Below, piece after piece: positions 1 to 6,245 of a stretch of 64,000 bases of DNA. Source of the DNA: a virus. The position numbers and the translations under genes are program-made. Positions within the stretch are counted from its first letter, which is position 1. Each line of letters starts with the position of its first letter. The stretch spans positions 1 to 64,000 of IMG/VR virus record IMGVR_UViG_3300044644_001981; one strand, 5' to 3'. The notes under the pieces were generated by a model. It worked only from the letters and a program-made list of their open reading frames with translations, made no database searches and was not told where the DNA came from.

Positions 1-50
1 GAATAGGGTGCTATAATAATGATGCACACTGATTAAAATTGGACAACACT

Positions 51-86
51 AACCCGATGATTTATTAATTGTTGGGTTATTTTTAT
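51..86 (+). terminator. terminator-like hairpin at the left edge
   Basis: AACCC pairs with GGGTT across a long AT-rich loop and is followed by a T-rich run. It probably ends a transcript entering from outside the window. Confidence 0.4.
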
Positions 87-115
87 TGGTGAAGATATTG
101 GGTTTGTATTATAAT
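86..115 (+). promoter_or_regulatory. promoter for the DUF5662-like gene
   Basis: TTGGTG and TATAAT are separated by 18 bp, about 40 bp upstream of the ATG at 156. This is a motif-based call only. Confidence 0.4.
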
Positions 116-155
116 ATAAATAGGCAATTGTAAATCTTGAAACAGTAACAACAAT

Positions 156-788
156 ATGACTGAAGACGCTCTAAGAAAAACATGGGAACATATTGATTTA
201 GTTGTCCGGTTACTAACCTCGGCACAGATTGAGTTGATGAAAAGAGCAGTCACCCATGATAGGAGTAAGTTATCATCCCCTGAGTGGGAAATGTTTGCAG
301 AGATTACTCATAAATTAGAGGGGTTGACCTACGGTTCTGAGGAATATGAGAACCAACGAAAGGAAATGTTAAATAGTGCGCTAGGGCATCACTATGAAAA
401 CAATAGGCATCACCCTGAGTTTTTTGAGTCAAGAAAACCTAGCAATGTTATTAACAATCATATTCTTACAACCCAATGGGCTATAAAGAATGGCTGTATA
501 ATGCCTGATGATATTTTTGGGTATGAGCAGGTTGAAAATTATCTGATTCAAAAGCAAAATGAGCATCAAAGCTCAATAAATAACATGAACCTTTTTGACA
601 TACTTGAGATGTTGATTGATTGGTGTGCGGCGTGTAAACGTCATGCTGATGGAGATATAGAAAAAAGTATTGAAATAAATACCAAGCGATTCAATCTGTC
701 TCCACAGTTGGTTAATATCATAAAAAACACAGTTCCATGTTTAGAGGATAAATTTAAAGATTTAAAAACACAGAAAGATATTTACTAA
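156..788 (+). CDS. DUF5662-like phage protein
   Basis: A 210-aa soluble protein. It carries the pattern I associate with DUF5662 phage proteins: THDRSK near residue 34, GHHYENNRHHPEFF near residues 77-90 and a late LEMLIDWCAACKRH segment. The clustered His/Asp residues resemble an HD-type metal site, but no activity is established for the family as far as I know. It has its own promoter and stands alone on the plus strand, facing the PP-loop gene. Family assignment is from memory of the motif. Confidence 0.65.
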   Translation: MTEDALRKTWEHIDLVVRLLTSAQIELMKRAVTHDRSKLSSPEWEMFAEITHKLEGLTYGSEEYENQRKEMLNSALGHHYENNRHHPEFFESRKPSNVINNHILTTQWAIKNGCIMPDDIFGYEQVENYLIQKQNEHQSSINNMNLFDILEMLIDWCAACKRHADGDIEKSIEINTKRFNLSPQLVNIIKNTVPCLEDKFKDLKTQKDIY

Positions 789-906
789 CAATTTAAAGAG
801 TTAATGTTGTATCACCCGCAAGAATCAAGATTTATTTAAGGTTGTTGGGGTGTTAAATAATCAGAGGGGAGAATTAGGAAAATTGAGAGGTGGGAGTTAA
901 GGGATC

Positions 907-1815
907 TTATTTCCCGCACAACAAACCGCATCCAGTAAAAGCAAGTTCATTGTCGATTTCTATACCACCAAACAATTGACTGTTCATCCGGTTTTCAATA
1001 TGCTTACAAACTTGTTTTACCCGCTTATCAATGATTTCGTCCTTGCGTTTTAATAAATCAGGTAAATTGTACTCCTTTAGCCATGTATAACCCTCTTTCC
1101 CGTGAGACTGTTCTAATTTAGTGGCATTCTCAAACAGGTCTGGGTGAACATCCTCTAACCAAATAAATTCATACTGCCGTTGGAAGAAACAGAAATAGCA
1201 ATTTGATCGACTTCTCCCTGCAAACAAGAAATCAAATTCAATCTCGGAAATACAGTTTTTCCAGTCAAATAAAGGGCATCGTTTAGCCATCTCCTCACAG
1301 ACTCGGTTATACAATGCCTGCCAGAAGAAAGTGGGAGGTTTTAACCCTTGAGAATTACAAATAGACAAAACCATAGGGAGTGTTATACCTAATTCTCTTA
1401 ATGGGTATTTAGGAACAATATTACTATGGGGAATATAGCCTATTCTGGTCGGTTCATCGGCACGGAGTCCGTAATAGACTATTACGGACTCCTGTTTTTT
1501 AAATAGTTTTTCAAATGGCTTTATCTTGCCACTGGAAGTACAAAACCGCATCCGACGCGATGGAAGGATATTGTATTTTTTTATTATATCTTCAATACTT
1601 TCCCCAACTCGCTCAATCTCCCATCCCATCTTTAACTCAACTTTGTTGATCCATTCGTAGGTTTCTGGAAGTTCCGCCCCTACGTCATTAAATACATAGC
1701 GGTAGTCAAGATGTGGTGCATTGACCGACTGAACAATTGCCGTCGCCAATGAATCTTTTCCCGATATAGGGATAACATGAGACATTCCGTTTAACAGTAG
1801 TGGTATAATAGCCAT
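907..1815 (-). CDS. PP-loop ATPase, PAPS-reductase / DndC-like family
   Basis: A 302-aa protein with a PP-loop ATP-binding motif ISGKDSLATA at about residues 17-26, typical of the PAPS reductase / adenine nucleotide alpha-hydrolase fold. A Cys-rich segment GRSRSNCYFCFF near residue 205 and a C-terminal FTGCGLLC tail could bind metal or an Fe-S cluster. Mobile-element members are often of unknown role; some relatives act in DNA phosphorothioation or base modification. The start at 1815 follows an AGGTCAACTATG site and one of the recurrent hairpin leaders. No partner dnd genes are visible, so the substrate is unknown. Confidence 0.65.
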   Translation of the reverse strand: MAIIPLLLNGMSHVIPISGKDSLATAIVQSVNAPHLDYRYVFNDVGAELPETYEWINKVELKMGWEIERVGESIEDIIKKYNILPSRRMRFCTSSGKIKPFEKLFKKQESVIVYYGLRADEPTRIGYIPHSNIVPKYPLRELGITLPMVLSICNSQGLKPPTFFWQALYNRVCEEMAKRCPLFDWKNCISEIEFDFLFAGRSRSNCYFCFFQRQYEFIWLEDVHPDLFENATKLEQSHGKEGYTWLKEYNLPDLLKRKDEIIDKRVKQVCKHIENRMNSQLFGGIEIDNELAFTGCGLLCGK

Positions 1816-1892
1816 AGTTGACCTGCGTTTTAGTGTTAGGTTGACTCAATCCCCAAGCATTTCCGGTGCTGTGGGGATACTTTTTTATTATA
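1816..1892 (-). promoter_or_regulatory. promoter and recurrent hairpin leader (copy 1)
   Basis: Read on the minus strand, TATAAT (1892-1887) is followed by a hairpin with TATCCCCA/TGGGGAT arms (1878-1849), then TTGAGTCAACCTAA, AGGTCAACT and the ATG. The same order of elements precedes at least three other genes in the window (9285, 55765, 57336). Confidence 0.6.
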
Positions 1893-1898
1893 ACAAAT

Positions 1899-2045
1899 TA
1901 TATCTATATTGAAAAGGAAAAGGAATATTTTGATATTGCTTGTGATCGCATCTCCCAGCCTAGGGAATATTCAGAAACAGAATTAGAAATTATAGAATTA
2001 AAACAACCGGAATTTAAACAATTAAGTTTATTGGATTTGATTTAA
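1899..2045 (+). pseudogene. C-terminal remnant of a DNA methyltransferase
   Basis: An open frame without a start encodes IEKEKEYFDIACDRI and runs to a TAA. That string matches the usual C-terminal end of phage N4/N6 DNA methylases (IEid.eYfdiAc.RI). Nothing upstream encodes the catalytic part, because the frame enters the promoter of the divergent gene. It is best read as a relic left by a deletion. Confidence 0.45.
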
Positions 2046-2072
2046 GGATTTGGACATCCCTAATAAATAGGA

Positions 2073-2142
2073 TACAATTAATAAATCCCCTCGCGGTACG
2101 GAAATACCCAGGGGAGGTAACTATTAATTAGGAAATAGCCAC
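2073..2142 (+). promoter_or_regulatory. promoter and hairpin leader (variant)
   Basis: TACAAT at 2073-2078 is followed by a hairpin with TCCCCT (2086-2091) pairing AGGGGA (2110-2115), and an inner GGTA/TACC pairing. It resembles the leaders of the KilA-N genes, but its downstream part differs. Confidence 0.45.
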
Positions 2143-2661
2143 ATGAATAATATTATCAGAGCCGAGCGTGCAACTGTCAAGTTTTGTGAGGGTGTCGAAG
2201 TTGACGGGTATTTGTTGCCAGATGGTGAGTTTAGGGTTGGGAAGGTCGGAGCCGCGATCGCCGTGGGGTACGGAAAAGACTGGGTAGGACAACTCAAGGG
2301 AAAACCGCTAAAAGCCTTGCAGGATAAGGGGTTCACCGGGTCTGAAAAACCTGTGCAGCTAAACTCTATCAATGGCGGTGGGACTGAAGCAAAAACACTT
2401 AGTCTCCTTGACTTCAGAAAATTAATTGTTTTTGCAGCAAAGAAGGAAAGGCCTGAAGCCGAGGCGTTACTGGATGCCATTGTCGATGTGTCCCTTGAGG
2501 ATTATTTTAGAATAGCGTTTGGACAGCAAACATTAACCCTAGAGGAAAAGCGCGACAAATTTTTCAAAGCCTATTCAGCGACCATTGACTGGCTCACAGA
2601 AGACCGATCTGACTGGGAACTGATAGCTGAACAGGAAAGGTTTTTATTGAGCCTAAATTAA
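2143..2661 (+). CDS. unknown protein, possible antirepressor-like
   Basis: A 172-aa protein I do not recognise with certainty. Its middle (SLLDFRKLIVFAAKKERPEA) looks helical. The C-terminal stretch (KAYSATIDWLTEDRSDWELI) is closely repeated in a separate 46-aa protein at 35593-35733. It shares a leader type with the KilA-N genes of this element, which hints at a regulator, but this is inference. It is followed at once by a good intrinsic terminator. Confidence 0.6.
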   Translation: MNNIIRAERATVKFCEGVEVDGYLLPDGEFRVGKVGAAIAVGYGKDWVGQLKGKPLKALQDKGFTGSEKPVQLNSINGGGTEAKTLSLLDFRKLIVFAAKKERPEAEALLDAIVDVSLEDYFRIAFGQQTLTLEEKRDKFFKAYSATIDWLTEDRSDWELIAEQERFLLSLN

Positions 2662-2671
2662 TCAAAAAAAG

Positions 2672-2697
2672 AACCCTCTAAATATTTAGAGGGTTAA
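2672..2697. terminator. intrinsic terminator between convergent genes
   Basis: A perfect 24-nt hairpin, AACCCTCTAAAT followed by its complement ATTTAGAGGGTT, flanked by an A-run and a T-rich tail. It can serve both strands. Confidence 0.75.
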
Positions 2698-2699
2698 AA

Positions 2700-2830
2700 T
2701 TAGAAAAGTTTATTACAATCCTTGCATTTCATTCGTCGGCGACCGTGTTCGGTGTAGCCATACTTAACCAGCCTATAGCTACCACACAGGGGGCAACCGT
2801 CACCAACAATCAGGGCTTTTGCAAAAAAAG
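2700..2830 (-). CDS. zinc-ribbon segment, possible -1 frameshift extension
   Basis: This frame encodes CPLCGSYRLVKYGY and RRMKCKDCNKLF, a C-x2-C / C-x2-C zinc ribbon like the IS1 InsA type. It has no convincing start of its own. It lies in the -1 frame relative to the 126-aa gene that ends at 2810, and the two frames meet at a run of seven T (2829-2823). A -1 slip at T-TTT-TTG would fuse them. Alternatively it starts at a non-ATG codon or is a relic. Confidence 0.4.
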
Positions 2831-3190
2831 ACAGCCTAACACCTCTGATGGGTTGGCAGAATTGCGGACTAGCGCACCGGGAGCTAGGCAATCCGTCCGA
2901 TTTACTTTAACGGCGGCTGCTGCTACCAGTCCCGACACTATATAATAAGTGTCGGGGGACGCAGGGGGGAGTCCCTCAATCTCGCCATATTGAACGCTTT
3001 GGACTGGAATACCTAAAATGGGTTCGGATTCGGTGTTCCCCATCGCCACGCGGGGGATGATTCCCGATGGTGGCAGGGTGTGGAGGATCTCAACAGCCGA
3101 AGCGGTGAACTGTTTGGTTTTAGGATCTTGGACAACCCCTTGGTTGCTACAGATGACGATTTGATGGGGAGTGGCGTTGATGATTTTCAT
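2810..3190 (-). CDS. small phage/cyanobacterial protein of unknown function
   Basis: A 126-aa protein starting MKIINATPHQIVI, with PSGIIPRVA, GIPVQSVQYGEIEGLP and YYIVSGLVAAAA segments and a late LAPGALVRN. I recognise this as a recurrent small protein of phages and mobile elements, but I know of no assigned function. The ATG at 3190 follows an AGGAGAAAATC ribosome site. The 3' end holds the T7 run discussed for the zinc-ribbon frame. Confidence 0.65.
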   Translation of the reverse strand: MKIINATPHQIVICSNQGVVQDPKTKQFTASAVEILHTLPPSGIIPRVAMGNTESEPILGIPVQSVQYGEIEGLPPASPDTYYIVSGLVAAAAVKVNRTDCLAPGALVRNSANPSEVLGCLFLQKP

Positions 3191-3199
3191 GATTTTCTC

Positions 3200-3367
3200 C
3201 TAATAAAATAATGTGTCAATGCGACTGCAAGCGCAGTCATAGGCTGTGGCTTCTGTGGGGTAATCGTAGCCACTTGAAAAGATGATTACCCCGTCTTGGT
3301 AGATAAACCAGGCGTACTTCCCTGATTTATCTTTAATCTCGACTTCGTAGCCGAAATAGTGGGTCAT
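3200..3367 (-). CDS. 55-aa unknown protein
   Basis: The start is placed at MTHYFGYEV (3367), one base after the TAA of the upstream gene, rather than at an in-frame upstream codon. The product is hydrophilic with aromatic residues (YAWFIYQDGVIIFSSGYDY). A fragment of its DNA (about 3240-3283) recurs at 4258-4300. No family recognised. Confidence 0.55.
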   Translation of the reverse strand: MTHYFGYEVEIKDKSGKYAWFIYQDGVIIFSSGYDYPTEATAYDCACSRIDTLFY

Positions 3368-3368
3368 A

Positions 3369-3650
3369 TTAGACAAGAGCGCGCTCCTTGTGTTGGCTGG
3401 CACAATCTTGAACTGTAGGACAGTAATCTGTCCAGTTGTAGCCTTCTAAATAGAAGGCAAAACCATCGGGTTGATCAGAATATTCCGATCCAAACCGTGC
3501 TTCGGCTTGGGCAATTTGCCCACCTTTACCCCATAGCTTCCAGACGGTCATACAATCCCTGGTGTTGTTGTCAACCGTTACCTCTAGGTTAGAGCAGTTA
3601 GTAAGTTTCAATAACTTACTAAGTTGCTCATTGATTTGATGTTTCTTCAT
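3369..3650 (-). CDS. 93-aa unknown protein
   Basis: It starts MKKHQINEQLSKLLKLTN. The body is rich in aromatic residues and Cys with no motif I can name. It is translationally adjacent to the 55-aa gene downstream. The tRNA-like structure lies just upstream of its start. Confidence 0.55.
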   Translation of the reverse strand: MKKHQINEQLSKLLKLTNCSNLEVTVDNNTRDCMTVWKLWGKGGQIAQAEARFGSEYSDQPDGFAFYLEGYNWTDYCPTVQDCASQHKERALV

Positions 3651-3687
3651 TGCTTTAGCCTATGTAGTTAATAATCCCTTTCGGGAA

Positions 3688-3734
3688 TGCGACCGCACGG
3701 AATCGAACCGTGCTAGGAGCTAACCTGAGATCGC
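3688..3734 (-). other. tRNA-like structure (T-arm plus acceptor, no full cloverleaf)
   Basis: On the minus strand a canonical T-arm, CACGG-TTCGATT-CCGTG, is followed by CGGTCGC. This pairs with GCGATCT upstream at 6 of 7 positions (one G-U). Only 15 nt lie between the acceptor 5' strand and the T-arm, so the D and anticodon arms are missing or replaced by one small hairpin (AGG/CCT). It could be a decayed tRNA, a tRNA-mimic element or an old attachment-site relic. Confidence 0.4.
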
Positions 3735-3739
3735 TACTT

Positions 3740-4237
3740 TTAGTCTCTCCATGTCGGGAATTTAGCACCCCCAACAACCCCTGTTTTGGGGGTAACATGG
3801 GATAGCCTGTTGAACAGGTTGTGAAGCCCTCGAAACTTCACACTACCAGAGGCTTTTACCTCTGTCGCTGTAGTTTCCATAGCTTTTTGAAAAGCCGAAA
3901 CTACAGCGGGTGACATCGGCGCAACCCAAACGCCCACTTTCCCGTTTACAGGGTGCAGGACAACTGAATCCTTGAATTCATTGGGAAGTTCAACAGGACA
4001 GTTTTTCACCTCCTTAAATAACATGTCAGAAGTAGATAGCTCCATAGCCATAAACCAGTGCTTGGCTGTTAGGCAGTGAAGGTCGAAGTCAAACTTTACG
4101 ACCTGTTTTTTATTCCGCTTAAAATCGGGGACTTGACCCCGATACAATACTGTTGTTACCGCGTCGTCTTCTCCGACGACAAATCCTTGAAAATCAACTG
4201 AATCAAAAAGGTTTTCTGGTTTTGTGAAGGTTGTCAT
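3740..4237 (-). CDS. 165-aa unknown protein
   Basis: A soluble 165-aa protein starting MTTFTKPENLFDSVDFQG. It contains mixed hydrophobic and charged segments and no motif I recognise. The ribosome site (AGAGAGGAAAAACA) is nearly the same as that of the next gene upstream (start 5082), indicating a duplicated translation leader. Confidence 0.6.
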   Translation of the reverse strand: MTTFTKPENLFDSVDFQGFVVGEDDAVTTVLYRGQVPDFKRNKKQVVKFDFDLHCLTAKHWFMAMELSTSDMLFKEVKNCPVELPNEFKDSVVLHPVNGKVGVWVAPMSPAVVSAFQKAMETTATEVKASGSVKFRGLHNLFNRLSHVTPKTGVVGGAKFPTWRD

Positions 4238-4293
4238 TGTTTTTCCTCTCTGTTTTTAGCTGTGGCTTCCGTGGGGTAATCATAGTGAAAAGG

Positions 4294-5082
4294 TCATATC
4301 AGGTCACATTTTCCTACCATCTTGTTCCCGCAGGGGAAATCCGCGCAAACGGACTGGTAGGTGGGGTTTTTAGTCCCAAAGGCTTTTGTGACAATCCCCT
4401 GCCCATATACAGGGTGATTGACAATGTCACCGACCTTTAACAGCCCTTCAACGGGTTTATCTAAATTGTCAAGGTATTCTTTGACAACCTTGATTGCCTC
4501 TCCATAGAGGTGTTTTCGTTGGTCTGTGTAGACCTTCTCTACCTTCTCGGTAGGCAATTCCAAAACCGCCAACTCGGTAACGAAATATTCAGTGACTTTT
4601 CCATAACCCGTTTCGTAGGCAATGGTTGTGGCACTGGGAAATTTAGGCTTCCCTTCCACAGCTTCCCCGAATTGATTTACGGCTTTGGTTGCCATATAGG
4701 TGACAGTCACCTGATATTCGTCAGCCACAAAATGAGCTTTGGGGCCAGAAACTTCGCCCCATTGACTTCGACCGCCCCGCATCCCATCGGGGGATTCTTT
4801 GCGACGGGCGGGAGTCGCAGTTTTTTTGTGGCTACCTGTTAACTTTTGACAGGTAATGATTTCTTTTTTTTCTTCCTGGGTGACAACCCATTCCAGTTTT
4901 GTCACCCGAACTCCGTTCGGTAACGGGGTGACGTTACCAATGGAGTCACCATTATCTTTCCAGATGTTCCCTCTATCATCAACGTAATACCCCTTTGTAG
5001 GGAGTTTTAGGGCATCACGCCCCAAGTTATTATTCCACTTCCATTCGGGGGTTTTAGTTGCGGTTTTAGTTGTGGTTGTCAT
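4294..5082 (-). CDS. unknown protein with PcrA/UvrD-tail-like motif
   Basis: The start is placed at MTTTTKTATKT (5082), after an AGAGAGGAAAAGC ribosome site, giving 262 aa. The C-terminal VGDIVNHPVYGQGIV resembles the small beta-fold at the C-terminus of UvrD/PcrA helicases and CarD-like proteins, where it contacts RNA polymerase. The N-terminal part is basic and Thr/Lys rich. That similarity is a short motif only, so a role in transcription or DNA binding is speculative. Confidence 0.6.
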   Translation of the reverse strand: MTTTTKTATKTPEWKWNNNLGRDALKLPTKGYYVDDRGNIWKDNGDSIGNVTPLPNGVRVTKLEWVVTQEEKKEIITCQKLTGSHKKTATPARRKESPDGMRGGRSQWGEVSGPKAHFVADEYQVTVTYMATKAVNQFGEAVEGKPKFPSATTIAYETGYGKVTEYFVTELAVLELPTEKVEKVYTDQRKHLYGEAIKVVKEYLDNLDKPVEGLLKVGDIVNHPVYGQGIVTKAFGTKNPTYQSVCADFPCGNKMVGKCDLI

Positions 5083-5111
5083 TGCTTTTCCTCTCTGTTG
5101 TGTTTTAATTT

Positions 5112-5360
5112 TTAGTAGCATTTCAGGACGTAATCAATCGCCATGTTGTCTGACGTGGTGAGGCGGTAGGATTGCGACCCTTTCCAGGTCTTTAATCCAT
5201 CAATAGCTCGTTTTAGATCGCCACCGTCATCAACCCAATTAAAGAAATTTGTTAACCGAGCTTCTGTCCAGGGTGATGTTTTGTAAAAAGCTAAGTTGCG
5301 ATCGCAGTAATAAGTTTTAACTGCTTTTGTTTTGGTCGTTTTTGCTTTGGTGGTTGTCAT
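5112..5360 (-). CDS. 82-aa unknown basic protein
   Basis: It begins MTTTKAKTTKTKAVKTYY, with a Lys/Thr-rich N-terminus like its downstream neighbour, then a WTEARLTNFFNWVDDGG helix. No family recognised. It is first in a minus-strand series driven by the promoter at 5394-5422. Confidence 0.55.
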   Translation of the reverse strand: MTTTKAKTTKTKAVKTYYCDRNLAFYKTSPWTEARLTNFFNWVDDGGDLKRAIDGLKTWKGSQSYRLTTSDNMAIDYVLKCY

Positions 5361-5393
5361 GGCGTTTGCTCCTGTCTCCTGTCTACATTTCTA

Positions 5394-5422
5394 ATACTAC
5401 ACAAAATATCAACAGGTGTCAA
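5394..5422 (-). promoter_or_regulatory. promoter for the 5360-3200 minus-strand series
   Basis: TTGACA (5422-5417) and TAGTAT (5399-5394) are separated by exactly 17 bp. It overlaps a CAACAGGTGTCAACAGGT direct repeat that could be an operator. Confidence 0.65.
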
Positions 5423-5550
5423 CAGGTAAAGCAAACTATTTTAGATTTTGTATCAGGGGGATACAAAACGACTGGTTTTTTGATATAATATATAGAGAAG
5501 AGACTACGACGTTAACGATTACCAAATAATTCTCGGTCTAAATTAAACTA

Positions 5551-5586
5551 AAAAGTCCTCCACGAGTTAAAAATGGAGGGCTTCTC
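5551..5586. terminator. hairpin downstream of the zinc-finger ORF
   Basis: GTCCTCC pairs with GGAGGGC around an AT-rich loop. It sits just after the 3' end of the minus-strand gene set ending at 5588. Confidence 0.45.
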
Positions 5587-5587
5587 T

Positions 5588-5776
5588 CTATCTGTATTTG
5601 TGATTTTTTCTAGCCTTGCGACTAGGACTATGCTCTCGATGTTTTTTGCAATATCCCGAACGGTTTTGAGTGGAAAGTGGGATATTACACACCTGGCATT
5701 TCTTGATTGTCTTAATCAGGAAATCGACCTTGGAGAATTTCCAGATCCTCCTTTGTGTCTTCAAAGCAATGTTCAA
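5588..5776 (-). CDS. small zinc-finger protein, start uncertain
   Basis: It encodes CQVCNIPLSTQNRSGYCKKH, a C-x2-C / C-x3-H finger common in phage and plasmid proteins. The listed start is TTG at 5776, overlapping the upstream gene by 65 nt; no in-frame ATG exists near the finger. As with the 2700-2830 ribbon, the finger follows directly in another frame after the stop of its neighbour. Confidence 0.45.
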   Translation of the reverse strand: MNIALKTQRRIWKFSKVDFLIKTIKKCQVCNIPLSTQNRSGYCKKHREHSPSRKARKNHKYR

Positions 5777-6065
5777 CTTTGAAGACTTCCTTGTGATAAT
5801 CCGTTAACTCCCCATAGCACGGGCTATCACAAAACTTGACTGCATCTTCAAAAGTCCATTTCCCCATGCGTTTCTCGCGGCTTCCCATTCTTTCGGATGT
5901 ATGTTCACGGACTGACGGCCCCCCATAGCCACCACTCGCTCCTGTCACAAAACAGGCGACCGAGTTGGCGAAAGCTGCATGATGTTGATTGGGTGCGTCG
6001 GGGTGATTGACTTTTCCTAATTCAAAAGCCTTTTCAAGAATTACTGAATAATTGTCAATATTCAT
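5712..6065 (-). CDS. 117-aa unknown protein
   Basis: The start is placed at MNIDNYSVILEKAFELGK (6065), after an AAAGGAAACC ribosome site. The central FVTGASGGYGGPSVREHTS is Gly rich and hydrophilic. No function is recognised. It lies directly downstream of the 31-aa membrane peptide gene. Confidence 0.55.
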   Translation of the reverse strand: MNIDNYSVILEKAFELGKVNHPDAPNQHHAAFANSVACFVTGASGGYGGPSVREHTSERMGSREKRMGKWTFEDAVKFCDSPCYGELTDYHKEVFKVEHCFEDTKEDLEILQGRFPD

Positions 6066-6076
6066 GGTTTCCTTTG

Positions 6077-6172
6077 TTAATTGAATTTGCGGAGTAAATA
6101 GGCTGCAAGAATGCCGCATCCGATACCAAGGAGGGATTCGAGAATGATTGAAATGATTTGTTGAGTTTCCAT
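6077..6172 (-). CDS. 31-aa single-pass membrane peptide
   Basis: It starts METQQIISIILESLLG and ends AAYLLRKFN. About 20 hydrophobic residues form one predicted membrane helix followed by a positive tail. The AAAAAGGACAAAACT ribosome site fits well. Small hydrophobic peptides of this kind are common in phages, but no role (holin or other) can be assigned. Confidence 0.5.
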   Translation of the reverse strand: METQQIISIILESLLGIGCGILAAYLLRKFN

Positions 6173-6204
6173 AGTTTTGTCCTTTTTAGTCTGTCATCTG
6201 TACA

Positions 6205-6243
6205 ACGGGGCTAATCCCAATCTGCAATGGTTAGCCCCGTTTT
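6205..6243 (-). terminator. terminator after the PcfJ-like gene
   Basis: ACGGGGCTAA pairs with TTAGCCCCGT around a 16-nt loop immediately past the stop of the 665-aa gene. Confidence 0.65.
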
Positions 6244-6245
6244 GA

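Noticed and set aside
3661-3740. A complete tRNA gene on the minus strand
   Set aside because: The T-arm and acceptor are good, but there is no room for D and anticodon arms, so no functional tRNA can form.
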